DNA of 64,000 nt, from positions 67,656,754 to 67,720,753 of the forward strand of contig CP092875.1 of the NCBI GenBank assembly GCA_030710605.1, given 5' to 3'. Position numbers and translations under genes: made by a program. Positions within the stretch are counted from its first letter, which is position 1. Each line of letters opens with the position of its first letter. Positions 21,626 to 33,075 of the stretch are shown here, in pieces. Under the pieces are notes generated by a model. That model was not told where the DNA came from and made no database searches. It was given only the letters and a program-made list of their open reading frames with translations. The stretch comes from Cordylochernes scorpioides (taxonomy: Eukaryota; Arthropoda; Arachnida; Pseudoscorpiones; Chernetidae).

Positions 21626-22824
21626 TCTATATATATAAAAATGGATGTTTGTTGGTCCGTCCGTTTGTCAGTGATAATCTTCTACATCGCTCAACCAATC
21701 GTGATGAAACTTTGGGAAGATGTTTAGTATACTACCGGGATGGTTTCTGGCTAATTACTCTTTAGAAATAACCTTTCGTTGCATTTTTATTTACAATAAA
21801 ACGTAAATTCACTCGCAATCTGCGCCCCTCTCGCGGCAGACGGGGGATGGCGGCGCGCGACGATTGGCTGCCGGCGCAGCACGTGACCTCCCTGCCCCCA
21901 CCCCCCCCCCCCCCCCCCCCCGCCGAGTAAATGAGATCTCCCGGCTGACGGCCGAGCAGCGCCCTCTAGAACGCGTGACGATTTTGACGGCGCGGGGCGC
22001 TCCCGGTTGGACAGTTGCGCGGGGGCAGAGTGACCTCGCGGGTGCCCTCCGGGAACTACGTTGCCCGGGTCATTCGTCTACAAATTCGCAGTAGTTCACT
22101 AATTCAAACCAAAATATCCATACATAGGTAAAAGAATACTGGGAAGACTGACATTTATTAATGCAGTGATTATAATCAATGATTACAATGAAGGGCTATA
22201 TTGTCTATATATAAAAATCACTTTCAAATATTAACGTAACGTTCCATTCTCAATCCCGTTGGGCTTTAGATCGGCTAAAACATTTTTATCTTTATTAGTG
22301 AATATTAACTTTACTGTACTGAATAGTTTAGTATAATGTTAATTCAACATATTACAATTTAGCCACTGCAACGCGTGGCCGGGTTCGCTGTGAAGTATAC
22401 TATGAGGACGATTTCTGGCGAATTATTTTAGAATAAAATTTATAGCAATGAATATAGCGAAATTAAGACGTAGTGATTATATTCTGTGTTTGTGCATATA
22501 TAAATATTTTACAGAAAATGTGAGAACGTTCTATTACAATATCTCGAAAACAAAAAACAATACATATAAACGAGTTCACTGACATTTATTAATGCAGTGA
22601 TTATAATCAATGATTATAATGAAGGGCTATATTATCTATATATATAAAAATCACTTTCAAATTTTAGCGTAACGTTCCATTCTCAATCCCGTAGGGCTTT
22701 AGATCTGCTAAAACATTTTTATCTTTATAAGTGAATATTGACTTTACTGTACTGAATAGTTTAGTATAATGTTAATTTAACATATTACAATTTAGCCACA
22801 GCAAGGCGTGGCCGGGTCCGCTAG
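21626..22824 (+). mobile_element. Non-autonomous Helitron
   Basis: Begins with TC (TCTATATATATAAAA) at 21626 and ends CTAG at 22821-22824, inserted exactly between A and T; unit 1 has the unbroken AT near 4139-4140. A GCCAC/GTGGC hairpin and CCGGGTCCG precede CTAG, a classical Helitron 3' end. A second 3' end ending GTTCGCT at about 22389 lies inside, preceded by the same ~240-bp subterminal sequence, so the 3' end is tandemly doubled. There is no Rep/helicase gene. Confidence 0.95.
21818..22075. other. GC-rich segment inside Helitron
   Basis: CpG-rich patch with a 21-bp C tract (21901-21921), a CCAAT-type GATTGG and a CACGTG E-box at about 21860-21885. It contrasts sharply with the AT-rich surroundings and could be a captured host promoter or CpG-island fragment. 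The open frame here is low complexity and not convincing. Confidence 0.5.
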
Positions 22825-22868
22825 TATTATATATAAATGTCCCTTCTAATGACTAGCTTTGTTTTTAG

Positions 22869-22938
22869 GTTGGCTGCTCCTGATCTTCTCCTTCAGAGTG
22901 AAAGTGCAGCTCCAGAAGAGGAAGCTTGCCTAACTGCG
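22869..22938 (+). pseudogene. 70-nt exon-like block, unit 2
   Basis: Same bounds as unit 1: TTTTTAG before and GTAATA after, with LAAPDLLLQSESAAPEEEAC. One base differs, T for C within the leucine-rich part. Confidence 0.4.
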
Positions 22939-23399
22939 GTAATACAGAATTTACCTTTTTTCATTTCAACTAGATCAATGGTGTGCTTGAAAATGACGAT
23001 TTTCAAAGAATTATCATATTGCTAGAGTTGGGTTCAGTTGAATATTCCGTGCTAATGATAAAAATTCCGAAGAAATCTAAACAGAGAGACAAATACTTCT
23101 AATTACCAAAAGTTTTCCTTTTCTTTTGAAGCTAGTTATAATTTTACATTTTAGCAATGAATTTTTGAAAGGAATCAATTTCTTCCATTATATGAATGAA
23201 TGTAAAAAATTATGGAGGCAAGGCAAGGTTTTACACCATTCAAATACTTTAGGGATTACATTATCTTGAAATCCACAGCATCATTCACAAGGATGTGAAA
23301 TTGTAAAATATCCTTTTGAATTTGATGACCACATAACACTAGTAGAATATTGCTTGTGTAAGTTATACATCAAACCATGGTTAAAATACAAGCTGTTGT

Positions 23400-24136
23400 T
23401 GTAGCCCTTTGACTTTTATGGCCCCAAAATCGTTTTGAAGAAGCCTTATTATTTTGGCGCCATTTGGTGGACCTTGGACGCTACCCTTCAGGGTAAACCT
23501 CTGCTTTTCATATAGAGGGAAAAGGTACAAAAATACCGTTTAAACTGTGCAGCAGTATTGTGATGACTATGGAAATATGGTGCAAATATGATCAAGTTGA
23601 AAGAGTCAATTTCAGCTCGAACTGCTATCAATGGATAATGTTGAAATCTTAAGTCATGATCAGGAAGGGAGTGCAGGGGGAGTCAGTAGAATAATATGCT
23701 TAGAAACTCTCCTTTTTGAGGGTGTGGACTCCACTCTGGAGGGACGTGGGTGGGAGCCCTCCAGGAGGGGGGTGGGGTTGTATACCACCTCTCTCGCGAC
23801 TCCCTTCCTGGATAAATAGCTTCTTAAGCCTCTTTTTGAGAACCAAATACTATTAATTCTTTCTATAATTACATAACACAGGACATACAGAGAAAGTGAG
23901 CCCCATAGCCTCAGAGGACTAGTCTGTGGTCTCCCCCTTGATCCCATAGATCCTTTGGCCTGGCTTGTGACCTTTTCTTGGGCCCTATTGATTCGGTGAA
24001 CTGGGACGTGTGCTGACTCTAAGCTGGCCATGTATTTCATCAACAGCATGCCAACTGCTTGCTCTACTTTATCTTGTGGTATCCCAACATTTACGATGGG
24101 ACTCTGAATAAATATACCTAATGAAGTACTGAACAA
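23400..24136 (-). pseudogene. Conserved block with 158-codon minus-strand ORF, unit 2
   Basis: Open at 23660-24136, the same length as unit 1, with SPIVNVGIPQDKVEQAVGML and SAHVPVHRINRAQEKVTSQA. The bias to amino-acid-changing differences speaks against a live protein. Confidence 0.35.
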
Positions 24137-24254
24137 ATTTGAGTGTTAAACCTTTTTTGTTGATTTAATTCTATCCCTATATAAATTAAACTAATTTTAG
24201 AGGTTCCTATTTATTCCAGATTGGCCAGTAATCCTGAACCCTTTTATTTTTCTT

Positions 24255-24323
24255 TAAAAATTGAAAGGCAAACTAGATTAAAATAATTTTAGTTTTGATT
24301 TTAGTTTGCCTTTTAATTTTTAA
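24255..24323. repeat. Hairpin repeat (AAAGGCAAACTA), unit 2
   Basis: Arms as in unit 1, complementary over about 28 bp. Confidence 0.7.
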
Positions 24324-24552
24324 TTAAAAAAAGTTTTCAGGGCTTATGGTCCAACCTGTATATTTCATTTAAATATTAATGAATATCTTCAACCATTTTA
24401 TATTTTTCAGCGTTTCAAACCATTTTTATATTTTACCCCTCTTTCTAAATATTTATAATTTTGTTCATTAATTTCGAATTCTTTTTTATTTTTCATTTAA
24501 AATATCAGTCCACTCAGAATTTAAATACAAAGTGAACAAAATTGTGAATATT

Positions 24553-24600
24553 TAATCAAAAAGGCATTTATTAGATTAAAATATATGTCTTTTTAATTAG
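24553..24600. repeat. Hairpin repeat (AAAAAGGCAT), unit 2
   Basis: Same hairpin as 5873-5920 with several arm mismatches (GGCATTTATT against ATATGTCT), so it is decaying. Confidence 0.6.
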
Positions 24601-24948
24601 AAAGGTATTTATGGATTGCTCTTTTTTCAAAACAATAGCAAATATATATATATATAAGAAGCATACCTCGATATGTTAAAGAAAAACATTTTTTATTTCT
24701 TTAACAAATCTAGGTTATCTTTTATATAAATATATATAATTCTGATCGCTTTTTGACACAAAATAACAAATAGAGTTTTCCTAAAGAGGGCAAGTGGCTG
24801 AAAGGTTGAAAATAAAATATAAAAAGATTAAAGATATTCATTTATGATTTTAATTATATGACTCAACTACACAAATAGATCATCCATAATATACATATTG
24901 GTGATAATTCCTTAACCTTTTTGTGCGTGAATCTTGTGACCCGTGTGA

Positions 24949-25135
24949 TTCTAAAGTTGCCTGTCCCAATTTCTACGTTACATTTTGGTGGTAGATACTG
25001 GATAGTTTAGGGAAAACATCCCGAAAAAACTTTGTGGCAATGGCTGCTATGATCGACATTTTCAGAGACTGGCTCAAGGATTTCATCGCCGTTTCAAAGC
25101 CAGGAGTTTCCTTCAAGATTACCATGTACCTATAG
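24949..25135 (+). mobile_element. Fragment of miniature LTR element, unit 2
   Basis: Orthologue of the unit 1 fragment at 6685-6883, with a short internal deletion near 25020. Confidence 0.55.
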
Positions 25136-25145
25136 CCTTTCGTTT

Positions 25146-25649
25146 GTGTACAGCATCGTTGATCTGAATAACCTTATTCTGCTCTTTTTTAGTTCTATTT
25201 CTACAAGTCTGCAAGATGACAAAACTCCCGTCGGTACACCAGACCTGCTGTCTTCCTTGCGCGGTCTCAAATCTAGAGATCCTTCCCTTGAAATGTTCGT
25301 ATTTAAGGATGCTCAACGCGTGCTGCGCTCCTGGAGCCTCTACTAGCGTCTACTACAGGTCATCATCTTCCGGGTGGTACACGAGGTAAAAAAATGTCGT
25401 CCTGCGAATTTAACAATGACCCTCACACACATCCACAGCCTGTTCGCGGGAAGGAATCTGGATTCAGCTTCTCCTACAAATATATTCTTCAAAGCTGAGG
25501 GCGTGATTGGACATTCCTTTCATTTGTGTCGCCTTCGCTTAATCTCCTCAGCCGACCTACGCCTCAATAACCTTTCGGGACACTACATGCCACGACATCC
25601 TGAACATTCTGCCTCGAAGTCTGCCAACTATGCGATAGATCGCTTATAA
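25146..25649 (+). pseudogene. Conserved plus-strand ORF with in-frame TAG, unit 2
   Basis: Frame open from 25146 except for TAG at 25344-25346. Downstream it reads VINFRVVHEVKKCRPANLTM, FAGRNLDSASPTNIFFKAEG and ends YAIDRL. It differs from unit 1 after the TAG at seven residues, by about 12 bases. Best preserved copy together with unit 1. Confidence 0.5.
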
Positions 25650-26106
25650 ACAGTATATGGAGTTGCCGCTACCTTCAACCATCCCAAGATGTTTGCTTCC
25701 CACAAAGTGTTTCTGGAGGCCAACTGGTCGTTCTCCTAGGTTTCGACTACAAAAGAAGTTCACATGATTCGCCTCTTGTAATGAAGAGATTTTAACCAAT
25801 CTATCTCCCTGTATCTATATTATATATTATTTAACCTTTCTATCGAGGCTATTCTGTGAAAAAAAATTATAATAAAACAATTAATTTTTTCAATTTTATT
25901 TTGGTAGCAACTTATTTTATATTAGATATCACACAAACAATTTATCATATTTAAAAACTATTTCTTTAAAAATGTTTTTCAATAAAATGAATATATTTAT
26001 TAATGTCTTCTTTGAATCCTTCTAAATATTAGTTTAACTATATAGAAATAGAATTAATTCAATAACACTTATTAAAATGTGAATTTATTATCATTATTAT
26101 ATTTCA

Positions 26107-27062
26107 ATTTCATCTGATCCCCAATACACTCTTGATATTGGGGTATGTTATTCCTTTTTGGTCTAGATCTCCAATATACTCTTGATATTGGAGTTTGTTA
26201 CTCCTTTTTAGTTTAGATCTCCAATATACCCTTGATATTGGGGTTTGTTTTTCCTTATTGTTCTAGATCTCCAATATAATCTTGATATTGGAGTTTGTTA
26301 TTTATTTTTGTTCTAGATCCCCAATATACCCTTAATTTAGGGGGTTGTTATTCCTTTTTGTTCTAGATCTCCAATATACTCTTGATATTGGGGGTTGTTA
26401 TTCTTTTTTTTTTTCTAGATCTCCAAAATACTTTTGATATTGGAGTTTGTTACTCCTTTTTGGTCTAAATCCCCAATATATCCTTGATATTGGGGGTTGT
26501 TATTCCTTTTTGTTCTAGATCCACAATATACCCTTGATATTGTGGTTTGTTATTCCTTTTTGGACTAGATCTCCAATATACTCTTGATATTGGAGTTTGT
26601 TATTCCTTTTTGGTCCGGATCTCCAATATACTCTTGATATTGGGGTTTGTTATTTCTTTTTGGTCCAGATCTCTAATATAATATTGATATTGAAGTTCGT
26701 TACTCCTTTTTGGACTAGATCTCCAATATACGCTTAATATTGTGGTTTTTTATTCCTTTTTGGACTAGATCTCCAATATATTCTTTAATTGGAATTTGTT
26801 ATTTCTTTTTGTTCTAGATCTCCAATATACTCTTGATATTGTTGTTTGTTATTCCTTTTTTGTCCAGATCTCCAATATACTCTTGATATTGGAGTTTCTT
26901 ATTTCTTTTTGGTCTAGATCTCCAATATAATCTTAATATTGGCGTTTGTTTTTCCTTTTCGTTCTAGATACCCAATTACCCTTGATATCGGGGTTTGTTA
27001 TTCCTTTTTGGTCCAGAACTCCAATATACTCTTGATATTGGAGTTTGTTATTCCTTTTTGAT
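26107..27062. repeat. 50-bp minisatellite, unit 2 (~19 copies)
   Basis: Shortest of the four arrays. The CCACAATAT/ATATTGTGG variant at 26521-26543 is orthologous to that at 8419-8443 in unit 1. Variable copy number between units shows gain or loss after amplification. Confidence 0.95.
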
Positions 27063-27560
27063 AAGCTGAAATGTTTGTTTTTTCAGAAAAAAATTTCTGA
27101 ATTTCTTCTATTTCAAACTCCAAATATCTTTCCTCTACTCTCTAGGTTTATTTTTTGCTCGGTCTTCTATCCATTTGTGTCGCTAGTAATGATGATAAAT
27201 TCACATTTTTATACACACAGGGAGTAATTTTAAATTTAATTTTTTATAGTTATATTTGTTCAGTACTAAATCTCCTTTTAATGATTCAGAGTCTCAACAA
27301 CCAATGTAGGGTATACCCTGAGATAAGGTAGAGCTGGTACTTGGCATGTTGTTGTTTCAATGGCTGGCTGAAGGGTTGGCCACTGACTGGGCTACTGGAT
27401 CGCGGGGCTCGGGTTAGGTCATAGGCTAGGTCATTGGGTCTATGTGGTTCAGGGGATGGCCACAGACTGGTCCACTGGATTGGGCTTTGGGACTGACTTG
27501 GATTGATAATCCCTTCCTTTATCATAAAGTACATTTCTAAAACCTACAAATATAATTGAA
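27063..27560 (-). other. Conserved post-minisatellite block, unit 2
   Basis: Same block as 9211-9700. The minus-strand 82-codon frame is open (27286-27534), starting MYFMIKEGIINPSQSQSPIQ. Confidence 0.35.
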
Positions 27561-29396
27561 CCACTATTTGTTGACTACGCGCCTATACTAGAAATACATC
27601 TCTTGTTCAAAACTTTGTAATTATTATATTGTTTTGCTAAAAATGAAATTCATGTAGTTTTCAAAAAATAATTCACTAACAAATTGAAAATATGATTTCT
27701 CATGATAATGAAGGTCAACGATAAAAAGAATAACCGACATATTAGCTCATTACTGTTAGATAATTTTTAAGTAGAATTATATATCATTATTTTCACAGAT
27801 GTACAACTGTTATCCTGATAAGATCATCTGCTATGAGGTGGTCACCGTAGTCATATTTTATATTTGAGTCACTCCAAGACCATCAGAAGAACTGTTCCTA
27901 TGTTCAATTCAACATGTGATCCACAATGAGTGATCTCTTCACTGCTTCATAGCATCAACAGAGATGTTTATTATTAAACAACTTCTATAAATTAAGGAAA
28001 TATTTATGTATCATCAAGAGAATATAGTTGTATACCATATTGTTTTTATATTGTTAAATTACAAAAGATCTCAAAGTCTTGAAATATATTTTATTAACTT
28101 CCTAACTAATTAATTCATTTAAATCAATGAGTTTGAAGAATTTATGAACTTTACCTAAATGGATGCCTATTCACCACTGAAACGAGTTCATACTTTGAAA
28201 TAATTAATTGACAATAATTCAATTACGTTTACTTCTAAATGTGCTTAATATAATTTTCTGATTTAGATTTCTTAAAGGCCTATCATTAATATTGTAAAAA
28301 TAATTCGGTAGAATATTATTCCTTTCTGAATATTATATTGATATCTTTTTCAATTTCAAGGAATATTGATTAAAATATATCTACAAACATACCATGTTGA
28401 TCTAATATTTATTTCTAATATATTTTTACCAATGCAACTCTAAACTGTCATATTGCAACAACAGTTACTTCCTCTCACCACTACTTTCAACTAATCTTTT
28501 TTTGTGTGTTTTATAGAAGTTTTAGCCAGTCTGATCCGAATTATATGTTGCTTCACTTCATTCCTTCAAAATAATAAAAAATCGATTTCGAAATCAATAA
28601 ATAATTTCAAACTCACCAATGCTGTGTCACTGGTTATTATAATATCCATTCATCAGTTGGAGAAATAATATAATACATGGTTGACACCTATCTTATTATA
28701 ATACACTAAATATACTTTTTATATTTCAAAACATATTAAAGATTTGATAACAGGAAAAGTAGCCTTTTACACACATATTTTAGATCAATTTTTTTCTCCA
28801 AAACGGTTCATAATACCTTGAGAAATCCATCACAAGATGACCGCCTATTGTTGAATTCTTAGGATTTCATACTTGCCTTATAGATATTTTCAAAAATGTC
28901 TGCTCTGTTATAAGAATGGCCTTAACAATAAACCATGGGCTCCAGATAGGGAGTTTTGAATTTGACATTGCCATATACTAGTCATATATGCTAGTTTGAA
29001 GAGACAGACAATAGATATTACAATTTTTGTATCAATTCCCATAGGTGATATATCTAGTTCAATATCATAAAAATATCTTCTTTAAAATTTGTTATCAATA
29101 TATGATATTTTTAAAATTTCCAAATTATATTGAGGTGATGTAAAATATGCTAAAGAAAAATAATTGTGTAAGATTCAAAGACTTTCATAACTCCCTTTTA
29201 TGTTCTGAAATTGAATCTTTCTCTGTACCTATTAGGGCCCTAGCCGAAACCATGGTATACAGGTTAGAATTTTCTCTGAATTTTCCAAAAGTTATGTTTT
29301 GGCTCATTATTTATCACCACCATTACGTTTTATAGTGAGGAAAACTAAATGAATTGTTCCAATGATTATTTAAAGGGAGAGCATTATATTATGCTA
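27561..29396. other. Spacer, unit 2
   Basis: AT-rich unit sequence. One 55-bp repeat remains at about 27823-27885; the rest of that array has been deleted relative to units 1 and 3. I see no gene. Confidence 0.5.
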
Positions 29397-29834
29397 TCAT
29401 ATTAATATTATAAAACACACATTCAAAAACAAACTTAAGGAAGTTGTACCATTTAGAAGAACAAAGGTTTCCCTGCTGCCAGTAGTCCATGTGTATCCGT
29501 CGAATGTCACGACCTCAGGTTTAAGAGAAACCATCTTGAAGTAGGGCCGCAGTGCCGCGACGACGTCCTCATCACTTATAGAAATTGAGAGATTCCCATT
29601 CGCTAACTTCTCCGCCCGTTTCCTATAAAGAAAGGTCTTCAGAAGGGTGGTCCCACTAGTGAAACCCTCTTCAACTAGGCGCTCCCCCAGAATTAGCCAA
29701 AAAGTCCAACCAAGAACTGATCTGGCATCTTCATTATTTGTAATACTGATTATTTTCCAAGCATTTCCTCCAGGACCTCGGTGTAGTCCATTAAAGAAAG
29801 ATAGAGCGTCACTCCACAAAGCAGAACTGGTCAA
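29397..29834 (-). pseudogene. LINE ORF1 (gag-like) fragment
   Basis: Minus-strand frame of 145 codons with no stop. It reads GERLVEEGFTSGTTLLKTFL, YRKRAEKLANGNLSISISDE, DVVAALRPYFKMVSLKPEVV and TFDGYTWTTGSRETFVLLNG. The pattern RKRAEKL...LRPY.KVVSL resembles the RRM-like part of gag-like ORF1 proteins of invertebrate non-LTR retrotransposons, from family knowledge, not a search. The CCHC knuckles and ORF2 are absent. The last ~15 codons look like flanking sequence. Unit 3 has a decayed orthologue (46665-47045), so the insertion was ancestral to units 2 and 3. Confidence 0.6.
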
Positions 29835-30439
29835 GGGTGACTAAAGCTGACCTGGACTTACTCAGGTCCTGCTACTGTTTGCTGTATTGCGAAAAATCAC
29901 AAATAAGCTTGGTAAACAACATATTGAATATCACCTCAATTTAACGTCTTCTATCGCTGAAAACTGTAAAAAATTATCCCTCTACTTATACTCGTATATA
30001 GCAGAGGAGATAAAGCAAGGGGAAATTTGGGAATAATTAATTTAATATATAGGATATTTGCCTTCTAGTTATCCAATAAAATTATTTACAAGAGGTATTT
30101 ATAGGGAGAGATAAGGTCAGATAATAATACAACTCATCCCGAAGTAAAGATAATACTAATGAGTGTCGTTAGCCACCGTGCCCCCCACCCCCGAGTCTAA
30201 GGATGATTGACAGGCGCCCCATGGGGCCTCTTGTAACCGGAGCTGCAGAGCCACTTGACAATATTTATTAGAAATTTCTACAGCCCTTAAACTGCATAAA
30301 ATGAATACTATGATTTTGTGAAAAGAAATTGCTCGCTGCATAAAATCTTCAATTTAGATATATATTTTTACGCACACAGTCTTTCAATACACCAATTTAC
30401 TTTATTACATAAGCAATGCTGAGTATATATGCAATAGTG

Positions 30440-30503
30440 AAGCGGTCTGAAGATTAAAATGGCGAAACTGCCGGGAGTGTTCACCACTGATGAGCCATGC
30501 CTT
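30440..30503 (+). ncRNA. Relic of permuted hammerhead-like motif, unit 2
   Basis: Plus strand: AGCGGT at 30441-30446, C at 30447, ATGGC at 30459-30463, GAAA at 30464-30467, CTGATGA at 30487-30493, GCCAT at 30494-30498. Helix II is ATGGC/GCCAT versus TTGGC/GCCAA in the 374-bp array, a compensatory change. Helix III keeps five pairs with one G-U. Helix I is poor. Confidence 0.5.
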
Positions 30504-31196
30504 TCTTCTCTCATTTCTTTAATGAAGTATATAAATCTGTATAGAAATATATTTTGATTATTTTTATTCAAAATGAACACATATAGAGCTTAAAATATTC
30601 ACAATTTCCTTACGAATATTGGAAAGTTTATTTTGGAGAACGTTCTTACGACTTCCTATCGTATTCAGCTGAAAGCAGATTTAGGGTGTAATATCATAGC
30701 GGTAAACAATCAGAGCTCATAAAGAAAACAAATCAATGGATATTTTCAAACAATGCAGACGATCTATTGACCAACTAAGCAGCTCGATGGCCAAAATTAC
30801 AAAGCCAGGTTAGTTGGTCGTCGATAAGAAGTTAATCAGCTTTCCAATATATTCGGATATCAAGACCTAGAAATAATGCAAATTGCATTGCAAAATTTTA
30901 TAGCAATAGAAAAATTCAATTTTAAAAATTTATATAAATGAAGACAAAATAATATTTGAAGAATCCAATTGGAGCTTTCAAATAATATTCTTCAACAACT
31001 TTTCATAATTTTAAAATCTCTTAGCAAAACCAGATCAATTGAAAACGGAAGATGTTTTTGGAAGAATCCAATGTATAAATAGACATGTTTGATTTATCAA
31101 AAATATTAATAACGTCAACCGATAAATTTCAAATTATCAGTTTTATCATGGAAATATCGCAATTTCAGGATATTTGTTTGTAATTGTGTAAATTAG

Positions 31197-31560
31197 ATAA
31201 TAAAAAGGCATATATTGGATTTTAATACTATAGAATAAAGCGTTAGGAGAAAATGATTTTTATTAATCGACTGCCCGAAAGCTCGTGTAGTCGATTAATA
31301 AAAATCATTTTCTCCTAACGCTTTATTCTATAGTATTTATATTCCAAGGAGAAAGTTTCTATGATTAAATAAATATATTGGATTTAATAAAAAAATATTT
31401 TGCTAATATTCCGGCTGGCTGAAGCCAACCTTTATATAAAGATGTAATGATTATACAAATATTATACAAGGATGTAATGCCTCGATAAAGGTTGACGTTC
31501 AGCCAGCCGAAATATTGGAAAAATAAATATTTTATTAAATCCAATATATGCCTTTTTATT
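31197..31560. repeat. Nested palindromes inside a hairpin repeat
   Basis: The outer arms AAAAAGGCATATATTGGAT (about 31203-31221) and the complementary ATCCAATATATGCC (31538-31555) are the 48-bp hairpin repeat split apart. Inside lie two more palindromes: one with 49-bp arms around the loop GCCCGAAAGCTCGTGT (31229-31338), and one with about 35-bp arms (31380-31535) built on CGGCTGGCTGAAGCCAACC. The loop of the first has the CCCGAAAGCT Penelope-end motif. Confidence 0.75.
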
Positions 31561-31623
31561 ATCAAATGAATTAGATGGATTGCTCTATTTTCAAAACAAA
31601 TTATGTAAATATAAATAAATGTT

Positions 31624-31686
31624 TAATTAAAAAGGCATATATTGGATCAAAATATCATTTATCCAATATATGCCTTTTTAATTAAA
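31624..31686. repeat. Hairpin repeat (AAAAAGGCATATATTGGAT)
   Basis: Perfect-armed member of the same hairpin family, TTAATTAAAAAGGCATATAT with its complement, about 60 bp after the nested element. Confidence 0.75.
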
Positions 31687-32082
31687 GATTATTTATGGAT
31701 TGCTCTATTTACAAAAAATAAATAAATGTATATATATTTATTTATTCGGGTTTTATAAAAGTTTCTGGAATAATTGTAAACAATTAGAATATCAAGAGAG
31801 ACAAAATACGACACAATATTGTCCACAACAAGATAATATAAATATAATAAAATATTGAAAAGTAAATATCATATACACATTACACTATACCTCAACATAT
31901 TTCATAAACCCTATAAATATATCTCACGATTTATCCTAAGTCTGTATTTCATACACTTTTTATTTATATTTATTTACATATGTATATATGCGCATTTTCT
32001 GAATTATTGTAATCTATTTCTGAAAATATTGTATTGCATATATCTATTTTTTATAAAATAATTATAAATTTCTGTTTCTGAA

Positions 32083-33075
32083 AGTAAAGAATATTTGTCT
32101 ATATTTGAAAGTATTGTATTTGTGTATATGGGAAAGATTGTATTTGTGTATATGGGAAAGATTGTATTTGTTTATATAAGAAAAAAGCTGTTGTATTCAT
32201 TTCTAAAAGTATTGTATTTGTCTATTTCTGAGAGTATTGCATTTTCTTATATCTGAAAGCATTGCATTTGTTTATATAAGAAAAAAAGGTGTTGTATTTG
32301 TCGACATTTGGAAGAATTTTATTTGTCTATACCTGATATTATTGCATTTGTTTCATATCTTAAAGTATTGTATTTGTCTATACCAGAAGTTTTGCATTTG
32401 TCTATATCAGGAAAATTGTATTTTAGTTATTTTATGGAGTTTTATACATTTTTTCTTGTTCGAGTATTTTTAATCTATTTTTGTGGAATAATTGTATATT
32501 TCTATTTCTTAAAATATTAAATTTATCAAATTTATATTGTATTCATAATGTTTGTTTCTGAAAATATTGTATATATCTATTAATGGAAGTGTGGTATTTG
32601 TCTATATATAAAGTATTATTTTTTCGATTTATGAGAGTAATTTGTTTATATATTTCTGAAAATATTGTATTTGTAGAATTCTGAAATCATTTTGTCTATT
32701 CCCGAAGGTTTTGTATTCATAGAGTGATTTCTCAGAAAGTATTGCATTTATATATTTTTCTGAATGCATTGTATATATCCTTTCAGGAAGTGTACATTAT
32801 ATTTGCTATTATACTGAAAATATATTTTGGTTATCTATTTCTGAGAGTATTGTATATATCCCTTAAGGGGAAATAAAGGAAGTATTGTTTTTCATATTAT
32901 ATGAACTGAAAAGGTATTGTATTATTCTACTTCTGAAGTTTATGTATTTATTTATTTCTGGAGGTAAATATTGTATTTGTATATTTTTATCAAAAACAGT
33001 GTAATAATCTATATCTAAGAGTATTGATGATATCTGAGAGTATTTTGCAACTGTCAAATCTTTCTGAAAGTATTA
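32083..33075. repeat. Degenerate ~25-bp AT-rich array, unit 3
   Basis: As in the other units. Open frames such as those at 32237-32520 follow the repeat and are not genes. Confidence 0.75.

Larger units (their letters stand above)
15034..32082. repeat. Tandem unit 2
   Basis: Complete copy of about 17.0 kb. Insertions found only here are an inverted Penelope pair (19792-21119), a Helitron (21626-22824) and nested palindromes near the 3' end (31197-31560). It shares a LINE gag-like fragment with unit 3 (29397-29834). A deletion of about 430 bp removed most of the 55-bp minisatellite at about 27820, leaving one repeat. Its 5' half is closest to unit 1. Confidence 0.9.

Noticed and set aside
21864-22094. 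Proline-rich ORF in the Helitron
   Set aside because: Driven by the C tract and CpG-rich sequence; no recognisable domain.
32237-32520. Membrane-protein-like small ORFs
   Set aside because: Hydrophobic only because of the AT-rich ~25-bp repeat; not conserved between units.
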